Of a DNA stretch of 64,000 nucleotides, positions 35,364 through 44,883 are shown in pieces; the stretch's first letter is position 1; each line of letters starts with the position of its first letter. Source of the stretch: Cytophagales bacterium Alg240-R148 (lineage in GTDB: Bacteria; Bacteroidota; Bacteroidia; Cytophagales; Cyclobacteriaceae). The notes under the pieces are model-generated. The model made no database searches. It was not told the DNA's origin and was given only the letters and a program-made list of their open reading frames with translations. Location of the stretch: positions 625,001-689,000 of the forward strand of contig LS999827.1 in the NCBI GenBank assembly GCA_900537185.1, written 5' to 3'. Position numbers and translations under genes: made by a program.

Positions 35364-36400
35364 AACAAACTGAGGTTCCCTCCTTTTCTAAAAGACATTA
35401 AATTGTAAGGAGGGAGCTTCTTTTTTTTCATATATCTCTTTTTTGAAAGAGTAAAAAGCTGATGAATAGCTGCCGCTAAGGGTCCTTCCCCTTTCATTCT
35501 TCTACCAAAGGCGTAGTCTGCACTTTGACCCCCGTGTACTTGTCGCACCTGGCTTATTATTTTGCTGGCCTTAGATGGAAAATGAACTTCCAACCAATTT
35601 TCAAACACAGGTCCTACACTTCCATTGAGCCTAAGCATGGTAAAGCCAATGCTGTAGACACCCAATTGTGCCACTCTCTTTACTATCTGCGGCAGCTCTT
35701 GGTCATTCAGACCTGGGATAATTGGTGCCACCATAACATTAACCGGAATATTATGATGTACCAATACCTCTATGGTTTGAAGAACTTTTTGAACGCTACT
35801 TGTTCTCGGTTCCAAAACACTTTTAAGCGCTTGGTTTAACGTTGTTAGAGAAATGTTCACATGCACCAAATTCATAGAAGCCAACTCTTGTAACAAATCC
35901 AAATCCCTTTCTATTAATGCATTTTTGGTGATGATGCCTACAGGGTGCCTGTACTTCAGAAACACCTGCAGGCAGTTCCTAGTAATCTCAAATTTACGCT
36001 CGAGCGGTTGGTAACAATCTGTATTGCCCGACAGTACTATGGGTGCTACTTTCCACAAAGGAGACAGCAGTTTGCGCTCCAATAGTGTTGCCGCATTTTC
36101 TTTGACAATTATTTTGGATTCAAAATCCAAACCGGCGTTAAAACCCCAATATTCATGGGTGGGGCGCGCATAACAATAAGCACAGCCATGCTCGCATCCT
36201 TGGTAGGGATTCATGGAATACAGAAACCCTAAATCCGGACTGTTTACTTTATTGACGATGGTGGTAGAGTGCTCATGGAACACGCGTGTCTGTCCAATGT
36301 TTTCCTCTTTCCATTGCCCGTCCAAGTCCAATTGGTTTTTTAAAAATCGGTTGGCTGGCCTGCTTTGTGCTCCCCTTCCTTTTTGGATGTGTTTTTTCAC
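35360..36400 (-). CDS. PA0069-family radical SAM protein (spore photoproduct lyase-like)
   Basis: A 346-residue protein. The radical SAM cluster motif Cx3Cx2C is Cys69, Cys73 and Cys76 in GCEHGCAYCYAR, followed by THEYWGFNAGLDFE, typical of the PA0069 group related to spore photoproduct lyase. It probably cleaves SAM to a 5'-deoxyadenosyl radical; the substrate of this group is not settled. The last codons lie opposite the lysA terminator, so its C-terminus (KKKKLPPYNLMS...) is encoded by the hairpin and T-run, and its stop overlaps that of lysA. Confidence 0.9.
   Translation of the reverse strand: MKKHIQKGRGAQSRPANRFLKNQLDLDGQWKEENIGQTRVFHEHSTTIVNKVNSPDLGFLYSMNPYQGCEHGCAYCYARPTHEYWGFNAGLDFESKIIVKENAATLLERKLLSPLWKVAPIVLSGNTDCYQPLERKFEITRNCLQVFLKYRHPVGIITKNALIERDLDLLQELASMNLVHVNISLTTLNQALKSVLEPRTSSVQKVLQTIEVLVHHNIPVNVMVAPIIPGLNDQELPQIVKRVAQLGVYSIGFTMLRLNGSVGPVFENWLEVHFPSKASKIISQVRQVHGGQSADYAFGRRMKGEGPLAAAIHQLFTLSKKRYMKKKKLPPYNLMSFRKGGNLSLF
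35372..35428 (+). terminator. Intrinsic terminator of lysA inside the opposing gene
   Basis: Arm GAGGTTCCCTCCTT (35372-35385) pairs with AAGGAGGGAGCTTC (35407-35420): nine perfect pairs in the core, extended by pairs including G-T wobbles. The loop is 21 bases and eight T follow (35421-35428). It lies wholly within the last codons of the radical SAM gene. Confidence 0.75.
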
Positions 36401-36444
36401 TCAGTCAATTTACTAAATATTTTAGCTTTGACTAAATTAATTAG

Positions 36445-38562
36445 TTAAATTGTCACCACTTTTTCTTGGTCTACAGATTCTATTTCGTGGGACACTATGG
36501 AACACCCAATTATTTTGTTCTCACTATTGATCACTGGGCTTATGAAATATTCTCTGAATTTATCTTCACCATTAACGGTGCTTTTTAATATGATATTCTG
36601 CTTGGTTCCTTCCATTGCATCGTCGTAACGTTTCTTCCAAATTTCCCAGATGTCGCCCAACATTTCTACAACACTAGACCCCACTTTGAACTTTTCATAT
36701 TCCGTTCCTTTGTACCTGTTTACCAATACATCATTCATCATGGAAATACAGTAATTGCGGTCGATCACCAGGATGGAATTTCGGGTGCTGTTCACTATAG
36801 AATCGAGCATGGCCTTTTGGTTTTCGACTTGCTTGCTTTGTTCTACCATTTCTGTAATTTCTCTTGAAATTACACTTGCACCAATCACCTCACCCTCATT
36901 GTTGCGAATCGGAAGCTCCTTTCGGTGGTTGTAGTAGGTTTTGCCATCGGTAACAGTTTCAGTGGTCTCATCACTTGCTTGGCCAGATAATACCTTATCG
37001 TACCGGTCCTTCCAATAAGAGCGTTTGTCGGAAGGTAAAATGTTTAAAATATTTTCACCAGGCTCTAGTTTTATACCCATATTGGCATATTTCTCCTTTA
37101 ATGGCCGGTTGACTACGGTAACAATGTATTCTGTATCGATTGCAAAAATTGTTTCATCCGTGTTGTCTATCATTGCCCGAATGTTGTTCTCCTTTGTTTC
37201 TATCTCATTTTGCTTTCGAGCCATTTCTTCTTGGGTAGCCTGGAGCTCCTCCATGTTTTGTCGCATTTCCTCTTCTTGGGCACGCATTTGTTCGGTCATT
37301 ATTTCTGACTCCTCCAACAAAGCGGTGGTTTTCTGGTTGATTTTTGCCGAAATGATGGTAGACGCTATGCTTTCCCCTACTTTTTCAAGAAATAAAATTT
37401 CAGTTTCACTGAATATTTCAAAGGATGCCAACTCTATTACCCCTACTACACTTTCATTGGATTTTAGTGGAACTATTAACAAAGACCTCGGGTTGGCCCC
37501 TCCCATCCCAGAACGAATATTGATGTAATCATTGGGAACTTCTTTAAGAAATCTAGTTTCCCCTTCCTCAAAAACAACTCCAATCATGCCAGTGCCTATT
37601 GGGATTTTATTTTCAAGGTACTTTTTCTTTTCAAATGCTCTACAAGCCTTCAGTTCTAAGAATTGATTGTTTGGGTCTGCATTATTTAAAACAAACAACC
37701 CTCCTTGGTTGACCTTCATATAAGCAACCAATTTTGCAATGACCTGGTCGCATAAAACATCGAGTTCATTGATGTTATTTCTTAAAATTTCACCAATCTC
37801 CGTCATGCCCAAGTTGATGAATTTTTCTGTTTCTTCTCTATTCTTGGCATCGACCAAGTTTTCTCTCATATCTTGCAAAGACTTCCCCAATTCATCGCTA
37901 TCCCCTGAATTATACCCAACTTCCAAATTGCCTTGGCTAATTTCAGTGGCAAATTGAATGTTAGCATCCATGTACTTAAGTTTCTCTGTCATGACCAAGT
38001 AATTGGCCCCAGAATCAGCAGTTTGTTCTCTTTGAATTTGCGCCCATAAAAAACAAAGTCCAAAATAGACTACCATAATAAACAAATGCAGTACTAGAGA
38101 GAAGCTGTTATAGGTTATGGATTCAGACAACCCCACTATCTCAATAGCATTTACCTGTAGGTAATATATAACAATAACAGTAATGGAAGCATATAAATAA
38201 GCTGGTAAAATTGCACGCCAGTCTTCATAGAAAAGCAAAACTGTTAGGGAAATAAAAAACAAAAAGTGAAACTCATACATACCCCGCATCTGCAATAAAA
38301 ATTGCAATCCGAAATTCCAAAAAAGCAAACTTACTACAACCCTGAAGAAATTGGTATTGCCAAAAAACTTCCTAAGCACATAATACAGTCCTAGAGAACC
38401 CCCTCCCATCAATAAAGCCAAGCCCCAAGTGTCATGGGCGAAACCCAATAAGATGCCAATTACAAAATATCCAAGAATAAAATATTGAATAGTTTTATCG
38501 GCTTGTTCATACACTTTGTCATGAAAAGATTTCAAGTCGGCCTTTGAGATTGGGTGATTCAT
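36445..38562 (-). CDS. Membrane GAF/PAS sensor protein without kinase domain
   Basis: A 705-residue protein. Residues ~25-175 form about six membrane helices, then a HAMP-like linker (~185-245), a GAF domain (~250-400, IPIGTGMIGVVFEEGE), a coiled coil (~405-460, EELQATQEEMARKQNE) and two PAS domains (~462-580 and ~585-700). The protein stops there: no HisKA, HATPase, GGDEF or methyl-accepting output domain is present. It should sense cytosolic or redox signals and pass them by interaction with another protein. The neighbours give no partner. Proteins of this plan are frequent in Cytophagales, but their output is unclear. Confidence 0.82.
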   Translation of the reverse strand: MNHPISKADLKSFHDKVYEQADKTIQYFILGYFVIGILLGFAHDTWGLALLMGGGSLGLYYVLRKFFGNTNFFRVVVSLLFWNFGLQFLLQMRGMYEFHFLFFISLTVLLFYEDWRAILPAYLYASITVIVIYYLQVNAIEIVGLSESITYNSFSLVLHLFIMVVYFGLCFLWAQIQREQTADSGANYLVMTEKLKYMDANIQFATEISQGNLEVGYNSGDSDELGKSLQDMRENLVDAKNREETEKFINLGMTEIGEILRNNINELDVLCDQVIAKLVAYMKVNQGGLFVLNNADPNNQFLELKACRAFEKKKYLENKIPIGTGMIGVVFEEGETRFLKEVPNDYINIRSGMGGANPRSLLIVPLKSNESVVGVIELASFEIFSETEILFLEKVGESIASTIISAKINQKTTALLEESEIMTEQMRAQEEEMRQNMEELQATQEEMARKQNEIETKENNIRAMIDNTDETIFAIDTEYIVTVVNRPLKEKYANMGIKLEPGENILNILPSDKRSYWKDRYDKVLSGQASDETTETVTDGKTYYNHRKELPIRNNEGEVIGASVISREITEMVEQSKQVENQKAMLDSIVNSTRNSILVIDRNYCISMMNDVLVNRYKGTEYEKFKVGSSVVEMLGDIWEIWKKRYDDAMEGTKQNIILKSTVNGEDKFREYFISPVINSENKIIGCSIVSHEIESVDQEKVVTI

Positions 38563-38646
38563 TTTTTAACCAGATTTAAAATTGGAATATACAGAATGCA
38601 TCCAAATGTTCCCAGAAAATAATTCAATAATAACGGGTGAATGCAC

Positions 38647-38682
38647 AAAAAAAAAGCGAGCATTTTTGGTGCTCGCTTTTTT
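38647..38682 (-). terminator. Strong hairpin terminator after nfu
   Basis: AAAAAGCGAGCA and TGCTCGCTTTTTT form a near perfect stem with a short T-rich loop; A-runs on one side and T-runs on the other make it work on both strands. It begins directly at the stop codon of nfu (38685-38683). Confidence 0.85.
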
Positions 38683-39258
38683 CTATGCTACTTCAACGGA
38701 GGTTACATCGTGTGGTAACATCCGTTTGAGTAAGTTTTCAATTCCCGATTTTAAAGTAATGGTTGAGGATGGGCAGCCTGAACATGCTCCTTGTAAATTA
38801 ACCTTTACAATCCCTTCATCAAACGAACTGAAGGTGATCGCCCCTCCATCTTGCTCCACAGCCGGCCGAATGTACTCATCCATAATGCCTTTGATTTTTT
38901 TAACCACCTCCGGATCGTCTTCATTAATATCCAACCCAGATTTGGCCTCTTTCAAAACAGTTTTACCTTCTTCTAAGAAACCCTGTATAAAAGTTTTTAA
39001 TTGGTCTTGAATTTCAAGCCATTCTACTCCTTCACTTTTCGTAACTGTCACAAAATTGTTCATATAGAACACGCGTTCCACAAAATCAAATGAAAAAAGT
39101 GCTTCTGCTAAAGGTGCTTCTTCTGCCGCTTTTATATTTGGGAAATCATAACTTGTCCCTTCCTCTACCAACATGAAATTGGCTACAAACTTCAAAGAAT
39201 TAGGATTGGGATTGGCCTCCAAATAGAGGTTCACAAGTCTTTTATTAGTATCGCTCAT
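38683..39258 (-). CDS. NifU-like Fe-S cluster scaffold protein (Nfu type)
   Basis: A 191-residue cytosolic protein with an N-terminal Nfu domain (~5-95: ANPNPNSLKFVANFML) and a C-terminal NifU domain (~110-191) carrying the cluster Cys pair Cys159 and Cys162 in GACSGCPSSTITLK. It carries and delivers Fe-S clusters to target enzymes, here probably including the radical SAM protein, ferredoxin and others. Single gene, followed at once by a strong terminator. The whole length and domain order match Nfu proteins of bacteria and mitochondria. Confidence 0.92.
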   Translation of the reverse strand: MSDTNKRLVNLYLEANPNPNSLKFVANFMLVEEGTSYDFPNIKAAEEAPLAEALFSFDFVERVFYMNNFVTVTKSEGVEWLEIQDQLKTFIQGFLEEGKTVLKEAKSGLDINEDDPEVVKKIKGIMDEYIRPAVEQDGGAITFSSFDEGIVKVNLQGACSGCPSSTITLKSGIENLLKRMLPHDVTSVEVA

Positions 39259-39300
39259 TGCTTCAATTTTAACCTATAAACAAATTTAATGTACATTAGT

Positions 39301-40704
39301 TCAGCTATCTGCCAATTCTCCTTCAGTTTTAGCAATTAATGTTGAAACAGTAGCATCTCCTGTAACATTTACTACGGTTCTACACATATCCAAAATCCTA
39401 TCCACAGGAAATATTACAGCTATCCATGCTGGGTTTAGTCCTACAGATTGTAAAACAATGATCATCATAACCAACCCAGCACTAGGTACTGCTGCCGACC
39501 CTATAGACGCCAATGTAGCCGTTAAAACAATCATTAATTGTTGGCCAACCGTAAGGTCCACCATGTGCAGCTGGGCCAAAAACACAACCGCTATCGCTTG
39601 GTACAAACTGGTCCCATCCATATTCACCGTGGCCCCAATTGGCAACACAAAACTCGAAACTTTTTTAGAAACACCCAAATTTTCCTCTACACACTCCATG
39701 GTTACGGGCAAAGTAGCAGCAGAAGAACTGGTAGAAAAAGCTAAAAACTGCGCGGGGGAAATTCTTTTAAAAAAACCACCGTACCCAATCTTCCTTGCAA
39801 AGGTCAAAATCATCGAGGGATAGAAACCAAAAATCATAAACATCAAGCCCGCAAACACTACCAAAGAATAAGTGCTTAACCCTTTGAATATTTCAAACAC
39901 TTCCGCTGGAGTATCTGCCATTTTTGCAATTACACCGGCTAATAAAGCAAACACAAAAAATGGCGCTGCACGCATTACCAAATCCACCATTTTCAGAAAG
40001 ACTTCATTGACACCATCAATAAAGTTTTTTACAGGTTTGGCTTTGTCTTCTGGGATCATTACAAGTGCCAAGCCAAAGAATATGGCAAAGAATATCACTT
40101 GTAACATCAATTTGTTATTGGAAATGGAGAGCACAATATTTTCCGGTACCATGTCTACCAAAAAAGTCAAAGGGCTTGCGTCCTTTTGTTTGTTGGCATC
40201 CTTTTTTCGCTTAAGTACCTCTTCATTTTGGCCTTCAACGTTTACTTCTTCTTCACTGCTCTTTAATAAATGGGCATATTTAGGATCGGCTAAAAAGTTC
40301 TTATCATCCAATATTTCAATCCCGTTGTCACGGGCCCAAATTTCATATTTAATTCTATTTTTTTCTCGCTGGCTTTCTTCTACAAAAGAACCTGGCTGAA
40401 AAACATTCACCAAAAACAACCCTATCCCAACGGCCGCTACGGTTGTAACCAAATAGGCCAATAAAGTTTTGCCACCCATTCTTCCTAAACTAGAAAGGTC
40501 TTTTAATCCAGAAACTCCACCAATTATGGAAAACAATACCAAAGGAACAGCGATGAATTTTAGCAGACGGATAAAAATCTGACCGAAAGGATCAATCCAA
40601 TCTATTGTAAATGCATTGAGCCCAAAATAAGAGGAGCCAAATGACCATGCAATTCCCAATATCAATCCAATTACAATTTTAATGTGCAGTGGTAATTTTT
40701 TCAT
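39301..40704 (-). CDS. Dicarboxylate/amino acid:cation symporter (DAACS)
   Basis: A 467-residue membrane protein of the GltP/DctA family. Typical parts are the Ser-rich hairpin FSTSSSAATLPVTM, the NMDGTSLYQA motif that binds the cation and substrate, and a final VDRILDMCRTVVNVTGDA. It takes up glutamate, aspartate or C4-dicarboxylates with protons or sodium. A charged insert of about 60 residues (~130-190, KSSEEEVNVEGQ, KRKKDANKQK) lies in a loop between helices and is longer than in E. coli GltP. It is a single gene with no partner nearby. Confidence 0.92.
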   Translation of the reverse strand: MKKLPLHIKIVIGLILGIAWSFGSSYFGLNAFTIDWIDPFGQIFIRLLKFIAVPLVLFSIIGGVSGLKDLSSLGRMGGKTLLAYLVTTVAAVGIGLFLVNVFQPGSFVEESQREKNRIKYEIWARDNGIEILDDKNFLADPKYAHLLKSSEEEVNVEGQNEEVLKRKKDANKQKDASPLTFLVDMVPENIVLSISNNKLMLQVIFFAIFFGLALVMIPEDKAKPVKNFIDGVNEVFLKMVDLVMRAAPFFVFALLAGVIAKMADTPAEVFEIFKGLSTYSLVVFAGLMFMIFGFYPSMILTFARKIGYGGFFKRISPAQFLAFSTSSSAATLPVTMECVEENLGVSKKVSSFVLPIGATVNMDGTSLYQAIAVVFLAQLHMVDLTVGQQLMIVLTATLASIGSAAVPSAGLVMMIIVLQSVGLNPAWIAVIFPVDRILDMCRTVVNVTGDATVSTLIAKTEGELADS

Positions 40705-40748
40705 AAGTACTATTGTTAATCAACTAACAGAAGTGCATTGCTGTTATG

Positions 40749-41825
40749 TCAAAGTTTTTTGGTTCGATTAATTAATAAGTTATCTGCCAACACCAGTGCC
40801 GCCATGGCTTCTACTATTGGTACAGCTCTAGGTACAACACAAGGGTCATGCCGGCCCTTTCCTGATACATTTACAGTGTTGCCTTTTTTATCTACACTTA
40901 ACTGGTCTTTCATGATGGTGGCCACTGGTTTAAAAGCCACTTTAAAATAAATATCCTCGCCATTGGAGATGCCACCTTGAATGCCACCGGAATAATTTGT
41001 CTTGGTCTTAATGGTTGCTCCTTCTTTGTAAAACGCATCGTTGTGCTCCGAACCACGCATGGTCACTCCTTCAAAACCACTTCCATATTCAAACCCTTTC
41101 ACCGCGTTTATTCCTAACATGGCCTTCCCTAGCTCTGCATGCAACCGATCAAAAACAGGTTCTCCTAATCCAACCGGGGTTCCTTTTATCACACACTGCA
41201 CGACACCACCAATTGTATCTCTATCCTTGCGCACCCCATCAATCAATTCAATCATTTTATCTGCCATGGCAGGATCGGGACACCTTACAATATTGGTCTC
41301 GGTAAGTTCCAAATTCAAATCTTGGTATTCTTTCTCTAACTTGAGGCTACCCACTTGCGACACATAGGCTTGAATTGTCACACCAAAATGTTGCAAAAAC
41401 AGCTTGGCCAATGCACCTGCCGCCACTCGTGCAGCAGTTTCGCGTGCAGAGCTTCTACCGCCACCTCTATGGTCTCGAATGCCATATTTAGCTTCATAAG
41501 TATAATCTGCATGACTCGGCCTGAATTTTTCTTCAATGTGGCTATAATCTTTGCTTTTTTGGTCTTTGTTTCGAATCACAATACCAATCGGAGCTCCAGT
41601 AGACTGCCCCTCAAAAACACCAGATAAAATTTCAAATCCGTCTGCTTCTTTTCTTTGTGTTGTAATTTTCGATTGTCCTGGTTTCCTTCTATCCATTTCT
41701 TCTTGAATAAAGGATGTATCAATATTAATTCCAGCTGGCAATCCATCCACAACTACACCTAAGGCAGGTCCATGCGACTCTCCAAAGGTGCTTATTTTCA
41801 ATAATTTACCAAAAGTACTTCCCAA
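40749..41825 (-). CDS. aroC: Chorismate synthase
   Basis: A 358-residue protein of normal length. It makes chorismate from EPSP at the end of the shikimate pathway with reduced FMN. All typical segments are present: [17 protein letters not shown] near the start, the [19 protein letters not shown] region, and a C-terminal [21 protein letters not shown]. The gene is alone; other aro genes are not in the window, but pabA (60.7 kb) uses chorismate. Confidence 0.96.
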   Translation of the reverse strand: MGSTFGKLLKISTFGESHGPALGVVVDGLPAGINIDTSFIQEEMDRRKPGQSKITTQRKEADGFEILSGVFEGQSTGAPIGIVIRNKDQKSKDYSHIEEKFRPSHADYTYEAKYGIRDHRGGGRSSARETAARVAAGALAKLFLQHFGVTIQAYVSQVGSLKLEKEYQDLNLELTETNIVRCPDPAMADKMIELIDGVRKDRDTIGGVVQCVIKGTPVGLGEPVFDRLHAELGKAMLGINAVKGFEYGSGFEGVTMRGSEHNDAFYKEGATIKTKTNYSGGIQGGISNGEDIYFKVAFKPVATIMKDQLSVDKKGNTVNVSGKGRHDPCVVPRAVPIVEAMAALVLADNLLINRTKKL

Positions 41826-41907
41826 AAGTGTGTGGTATTAAATGTAAAACAAACCCAAATTTAATTCAAAATGATCAAAACACTACTGTAATAAGTAAAA
41901 ATCATGG

Positions 41908-43362
41908 TCAAACCTTTTTTACAACCACAAAGCCCGTTAAAATAATGGCACACAACAACAGCAGATTAACATACAGTTGGGTTTTCTTATCTTCCCCAAT
42001 TGTTTTAAGCTGGTTGTCTTCGGCACCCATTTCATCGTAAAATGATCCAAGATCATTGGCACTTATAGCTTCATTTTTTTTGCTTTCTCCTAACACTGTT
42101 AATACCACTTCTGGTTTTAAAGTATCGTACTTTTTTTTGTATGGGTCAAAAAACACCCATTGGATGGCATCTGAAAACGGGTAAGTGCCTGGTTCCTTAG
42201 GAATACCATAATAACTAAAAGCCTTTACTCCAGTTACCCTTCCGTTTCTTCTTAAAATTTCTTGTGCCTTATTGGGTGGGTAAAAATCTATTGCGTCGCT
42301 TTCTCGGACACTCGGATTGGACAGCCCTGAAATATTGCCTTCTCCGTAAATATCAAAATCATAATTAAAACTTTCTCCTGTTTTTACTTCAAGTTTGGAT
42401 AGGCTTTCATCCAGCCTAAACTTACCCACAGCTACTTCGTTTCTTAATGGGTGCGGTGGCAACTCTTTAACTCTTACCAGTTTCGTTTTTGTCTTGAACG
42501 TTTTATAATCCTCTTTTCGGTTTAGGCCATACGAGCTCGTGTTTTTGGCCACTTTGTATTTAATCATTTCCAACCCCACACTTTTGAAGGTAATGTCATC
42601 CGAATTGAGTGGATAGAATGCCCCTTCATAAATTTTATATTGGGTATAAGCCTTTCCATTTATCGTAATGGGTTCTCCATTGATATTGACAATATCAAAA
42701 TTTTCTTCCCAACAATTTTGTGGCCGTACTTCTTTCAATATTGCTGGCAATTGCTGGCTTATATTATAAAATTGCAATGGCGCTCTATTGTTGTAGGCCA
42801 CATAAAAAGCCAGAGTTGTAGTGAAACCCTCTCCGACATACACTTCTTTTTTTGAAGTTGTAAGTGCAAAAAAAGCATCGTCTTCTATGTCGACATATTC
42901 CTGCGGTGTATTCCTTCGCATTCCAAACATATCAAAAGGGTCAAATTGATTATTTGCCCTTTGTTGCATGGGTGGCCCTACCTTAACTTTCTTACCTGCC
43001 GACTTCAAAGTTTGCCCGTTTACCTTCATTTCAAATGGCTTAATTGTGAAAACACCCTCCTCGTTCGGTATGTAGTTCATTATTATGCTGTGGGAGGAAC
43101 TTACTTGCCCATTGATGATGTTGGTACTGGAAGAAGAGGAAGTTCCTCTTTGAACAAAACCTTTAATTTCAGGGAATTTATCGTACGATTTAATTCTCTC
43201 ATTTTTTACTAGAATTGTAATCGTAAACTTCTGATTTTGAGCGATTTCATCTGGACCCAAATGCAAGGTTACTTCTTGACCAACAACCTTAAAATTTACC
43301 AAAAGGAGGCAACAAAAAAATAGTAACTGCGTTTTATATCCAGAAATGTGCATACTGCTCAT
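41908..43362 (-). CDS. batD: BatD-like protein
   Basis: A 484-residue protein with a signal peptide (KTQLLFFCCLLLVNFKVVGQ; start at 43362 or the ATG three codons later) and a C-terminal membrane helix (LYVNLLLLCAIILTGFVVV). Between them are repeated Ig-like domains of the BatD family, with SSSTNIINGQVSSSHSIIMNYI and EGVFTIKPFEMKVNG as typical parts. BatD belongs to the Bacteroidota aerotolerance (Bat) group in the periplasm. Here batA-C are not next to it; the gene stands alone, which is also seen in other members of the phylum. Confidence 0.85.
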   Translation of the reverse strand: MSSMHISGYKTQLLFFCCLLLVNFKVVGQEVTLHLGPDEIAQNQKFTITILVKNERIKSYDKFPEIKGFVQRGTSSSSSTNIINGQVSSSHSIIMNYIPNEEGVFTIKPFEMKVNGQTLKSAGKKVKVGPPMQQRANNQFDPFDMFGMRRNTPQEYVDIEDDAFFALTTSKKEVYVGEGFTTTLAFYVAYNNRAPLQFYNISQQLPAILKEVRPQNCWEENFDIVNINGEPITINGKAYTQYKIYEGAFYPLNSDDITFKSVGLEMIKYKVAKNTSSYGLNRKEDYKTFKTKTKLVRVKELPPHPLRNEVAVGKFRLDESLSKLEVKTGESFNYDFDIYGEGNISGLSNPSVRESDAIDFYPPNKAQEILRRNGRVTGVKAFSYYGIPKEPGTYPFSDAIQWVFFDPYKKKYDTLKPEVVLTVLGESKKNEAISANDLGSFYDEMGAEDNQLKTIGEDKKTQLYVNLLLLCAIILTGFVVVKKV

Positions 43363-43488
43363 GTTATTTGTTTATTGATAATAACGGTAAAACAAATTTA
43401 ATTTATTGTTTCAAATAAAGTAACATTTGATTACATTAAAGGTTGCATATTTAGATAACCGAATCGAATTATAACAAAAAAATTTCCT

Positions 43489-43668
43489 ATGCTGGAATAT
43501 GCCAAAACAATTTTGAAAAAAGTGAGCTTTGACTTAAAACTTTTTGAGAAAGAACTTAAAAAGGCGTTAAAAAATTTAGTTCAAGATGAAGTCACCGAAT
43601 TAAAAAACTGGTGTTACACTAATTTTAATGTTAAATACAAACCTGTTTTAGACAAATATTTTATTTAA
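43489..43668 (+). CDS. Small conserved-looking protein of 59 residues
   Basis: Reads MLEYAKTILKKVSFDLKLFE... with a helical, Lys/Glu-rich body and an ending of aromatic residues (NWCYTNFNVKYKPVLDKYFI). The composition and the WCY motif suggest a real protein. From memory, similar 55-60 residue proteins occur in other Cytophagales, though I cannot check this. Its stop meets the stop of the convergent 379-residue gene with no bases between. Function unknown; probably cytosolic. Confidence 0.7.
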   Translation: MLEYAKTILKKVSFDLKLFEKELKKALKNLVQDEVTELKNWCYTNFNVKYKPVLDKYFI

Positions 43669-44808
43669 TTAATAATGTCGAGTTTTTAATAAGTTTAAGA
43701 ACTCGACATATTCCTCTTCTTCTTTGTTCCACGAAGGATATTGTTCCGATAAAAATCCATTTACTTCTTCCAGCGTTTTAAACTGATCCAACTGATTTAG
43801 GGTGGATTCCATTTTCACATTATTGCCTTCGAACAAACCATTCAAAAACATAAACCGCTGGTTGATACTAATCGACTGAATCAAGGGCTTGTTCTCCACG
43901 TTTTTGCCCAGTGTCTCTCCAAGAGATGGCGTTTGATTGGTTTCGAATTCTTCGTTTAAATTTCCGACATTTTTTGCAAACCGCTCATTAATAGAATGAA
44001 AAGTATCTTCTGTTGGAGTAACTTCTTTTATTTCTGTGGGTGTTTCTGTTTTTTCAGGTGTTTCTGCTATTGGCTCCTGTTTGGGTGCTACTGGTTCCGT
44101 ATTTCGCGCTGGTTCCGTTTCCAAGGCTGTTGGCTCTGTTTCGTGGGTTGCCTCTTCTTTTGTGATTCCGCCTAGATCTTTGTACAGAACTCCAACGGTA
44201 AGAGGAATTACAGCACTAAATGCTTCGTAGTACTGGTCTACCTCTTCCGGTAGTTCCGATATGTTTTCAAATACGTCGTTTAAAATTCTAAATGCTTCGT
44301 CGTTAAAAGCTTCTTTTACTCCCTCCCTTTTAAATTGGTCGATCAAATTTCCCAAGATCATTTGATTGACCCGGACATATTTTTTTATTTCTTCCAACTC
44401 CTTTAATTTTATCCGCGTTTTTTCAGGGTTGTTAATTTCATGGCAAAAATAGTCATATGGAGAAAAAATCAGCATTAGGCTGTCCAGTGTAGCTTTATTT
44501 AATAAAACTTTTGCTTCATTTTTTTTAAGCGCAATATGGTTGGACAAGGTGTTCATAAAATCCCGAAGGGCCTTTTTCACTTCTTTAGATTTAAAATCGA
44601 AAAAAGGACTCTTCAAATTCTGCATTTCCAATCGCCATTCTACAAACAACTGTTTGACTACAAAATAATTGACTTGTTGGACTGGTGTAAGTTTTAGAAT
44701 ATCGGATCCTGAAAGGGCATCTTTATTTTCAAATACACTTTCAATGATTACATTTGTGAATTGCTCACAATAGTTTTGTATGGCCTGATGATTTAATTTG
44801 TTTTCCAT
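43669..44808 (-). CDS. Hypothetical helical cytosolic protein (379 aa)
   Basis: No signal peptide or membrane helix. Residues 1-205 look all-helical (LTPVQQVNYFVVKQLFVEWRL), followed by a Glu/Thr/Pro-rich disordered linker (~215-275, repeats of the type TEPxAxETEPA) and a helical C-terminal part (~285-379, INERFAKNV; ISINQRFMFLNGLFEGN). No family was recognised. The PE/T linker suggests two domains joined flexibly. It lies divergent to the ferredoxin gene and convergent with the 59-residue gene. Confidence 0.65.
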   Translation of the reverse strand: MENKLNHQAIQNYCEQFTNVIIESVFENKDALSGSDILKLTPVQQVNYFVVKQLFVEWRLEMQNLKSPFFDFKSKEVKKALRDFMNTLSNHIALKKNEAKVLLNKATLDSLMLIFSPYDYFCHEINNPEKTRIKLKELEEIKKYVRVNQMILGNLIDQFKREGVKEAFNDEAFRILNDVFENISELPEEVDQYYEAFSAVIPLTVGVLYKDLGGITKEEATHETEPTALETEPARNTEPVAPKQEPIAETPEKTETPTEIKEVTPTEDTFHSINERFAKNVGNLNEEFETNQTPSLGETLGKNVENKPLIQSISINQRFMFLNGLFEGNNVKMESTLNQLDQFKTLEEVNGFLSEQYPSWNKEEEEYVEFLNLLKTRHY

Positions 44809-44883
44809 TTTAAATAGACACTATGGATGTTTTTTTTAAACAACAGAAAAATAAAGGTTCTTATTTTAATATAGCCAATAAAA

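Noticed and set aside
37025-37528. Open plus-strand frame of 167 codons inside the GAF/PAS sensor gene
   Set aside because: Ser/Ile/Phe-rich antisense translation without domain; the minus-strand protein is clearly real.
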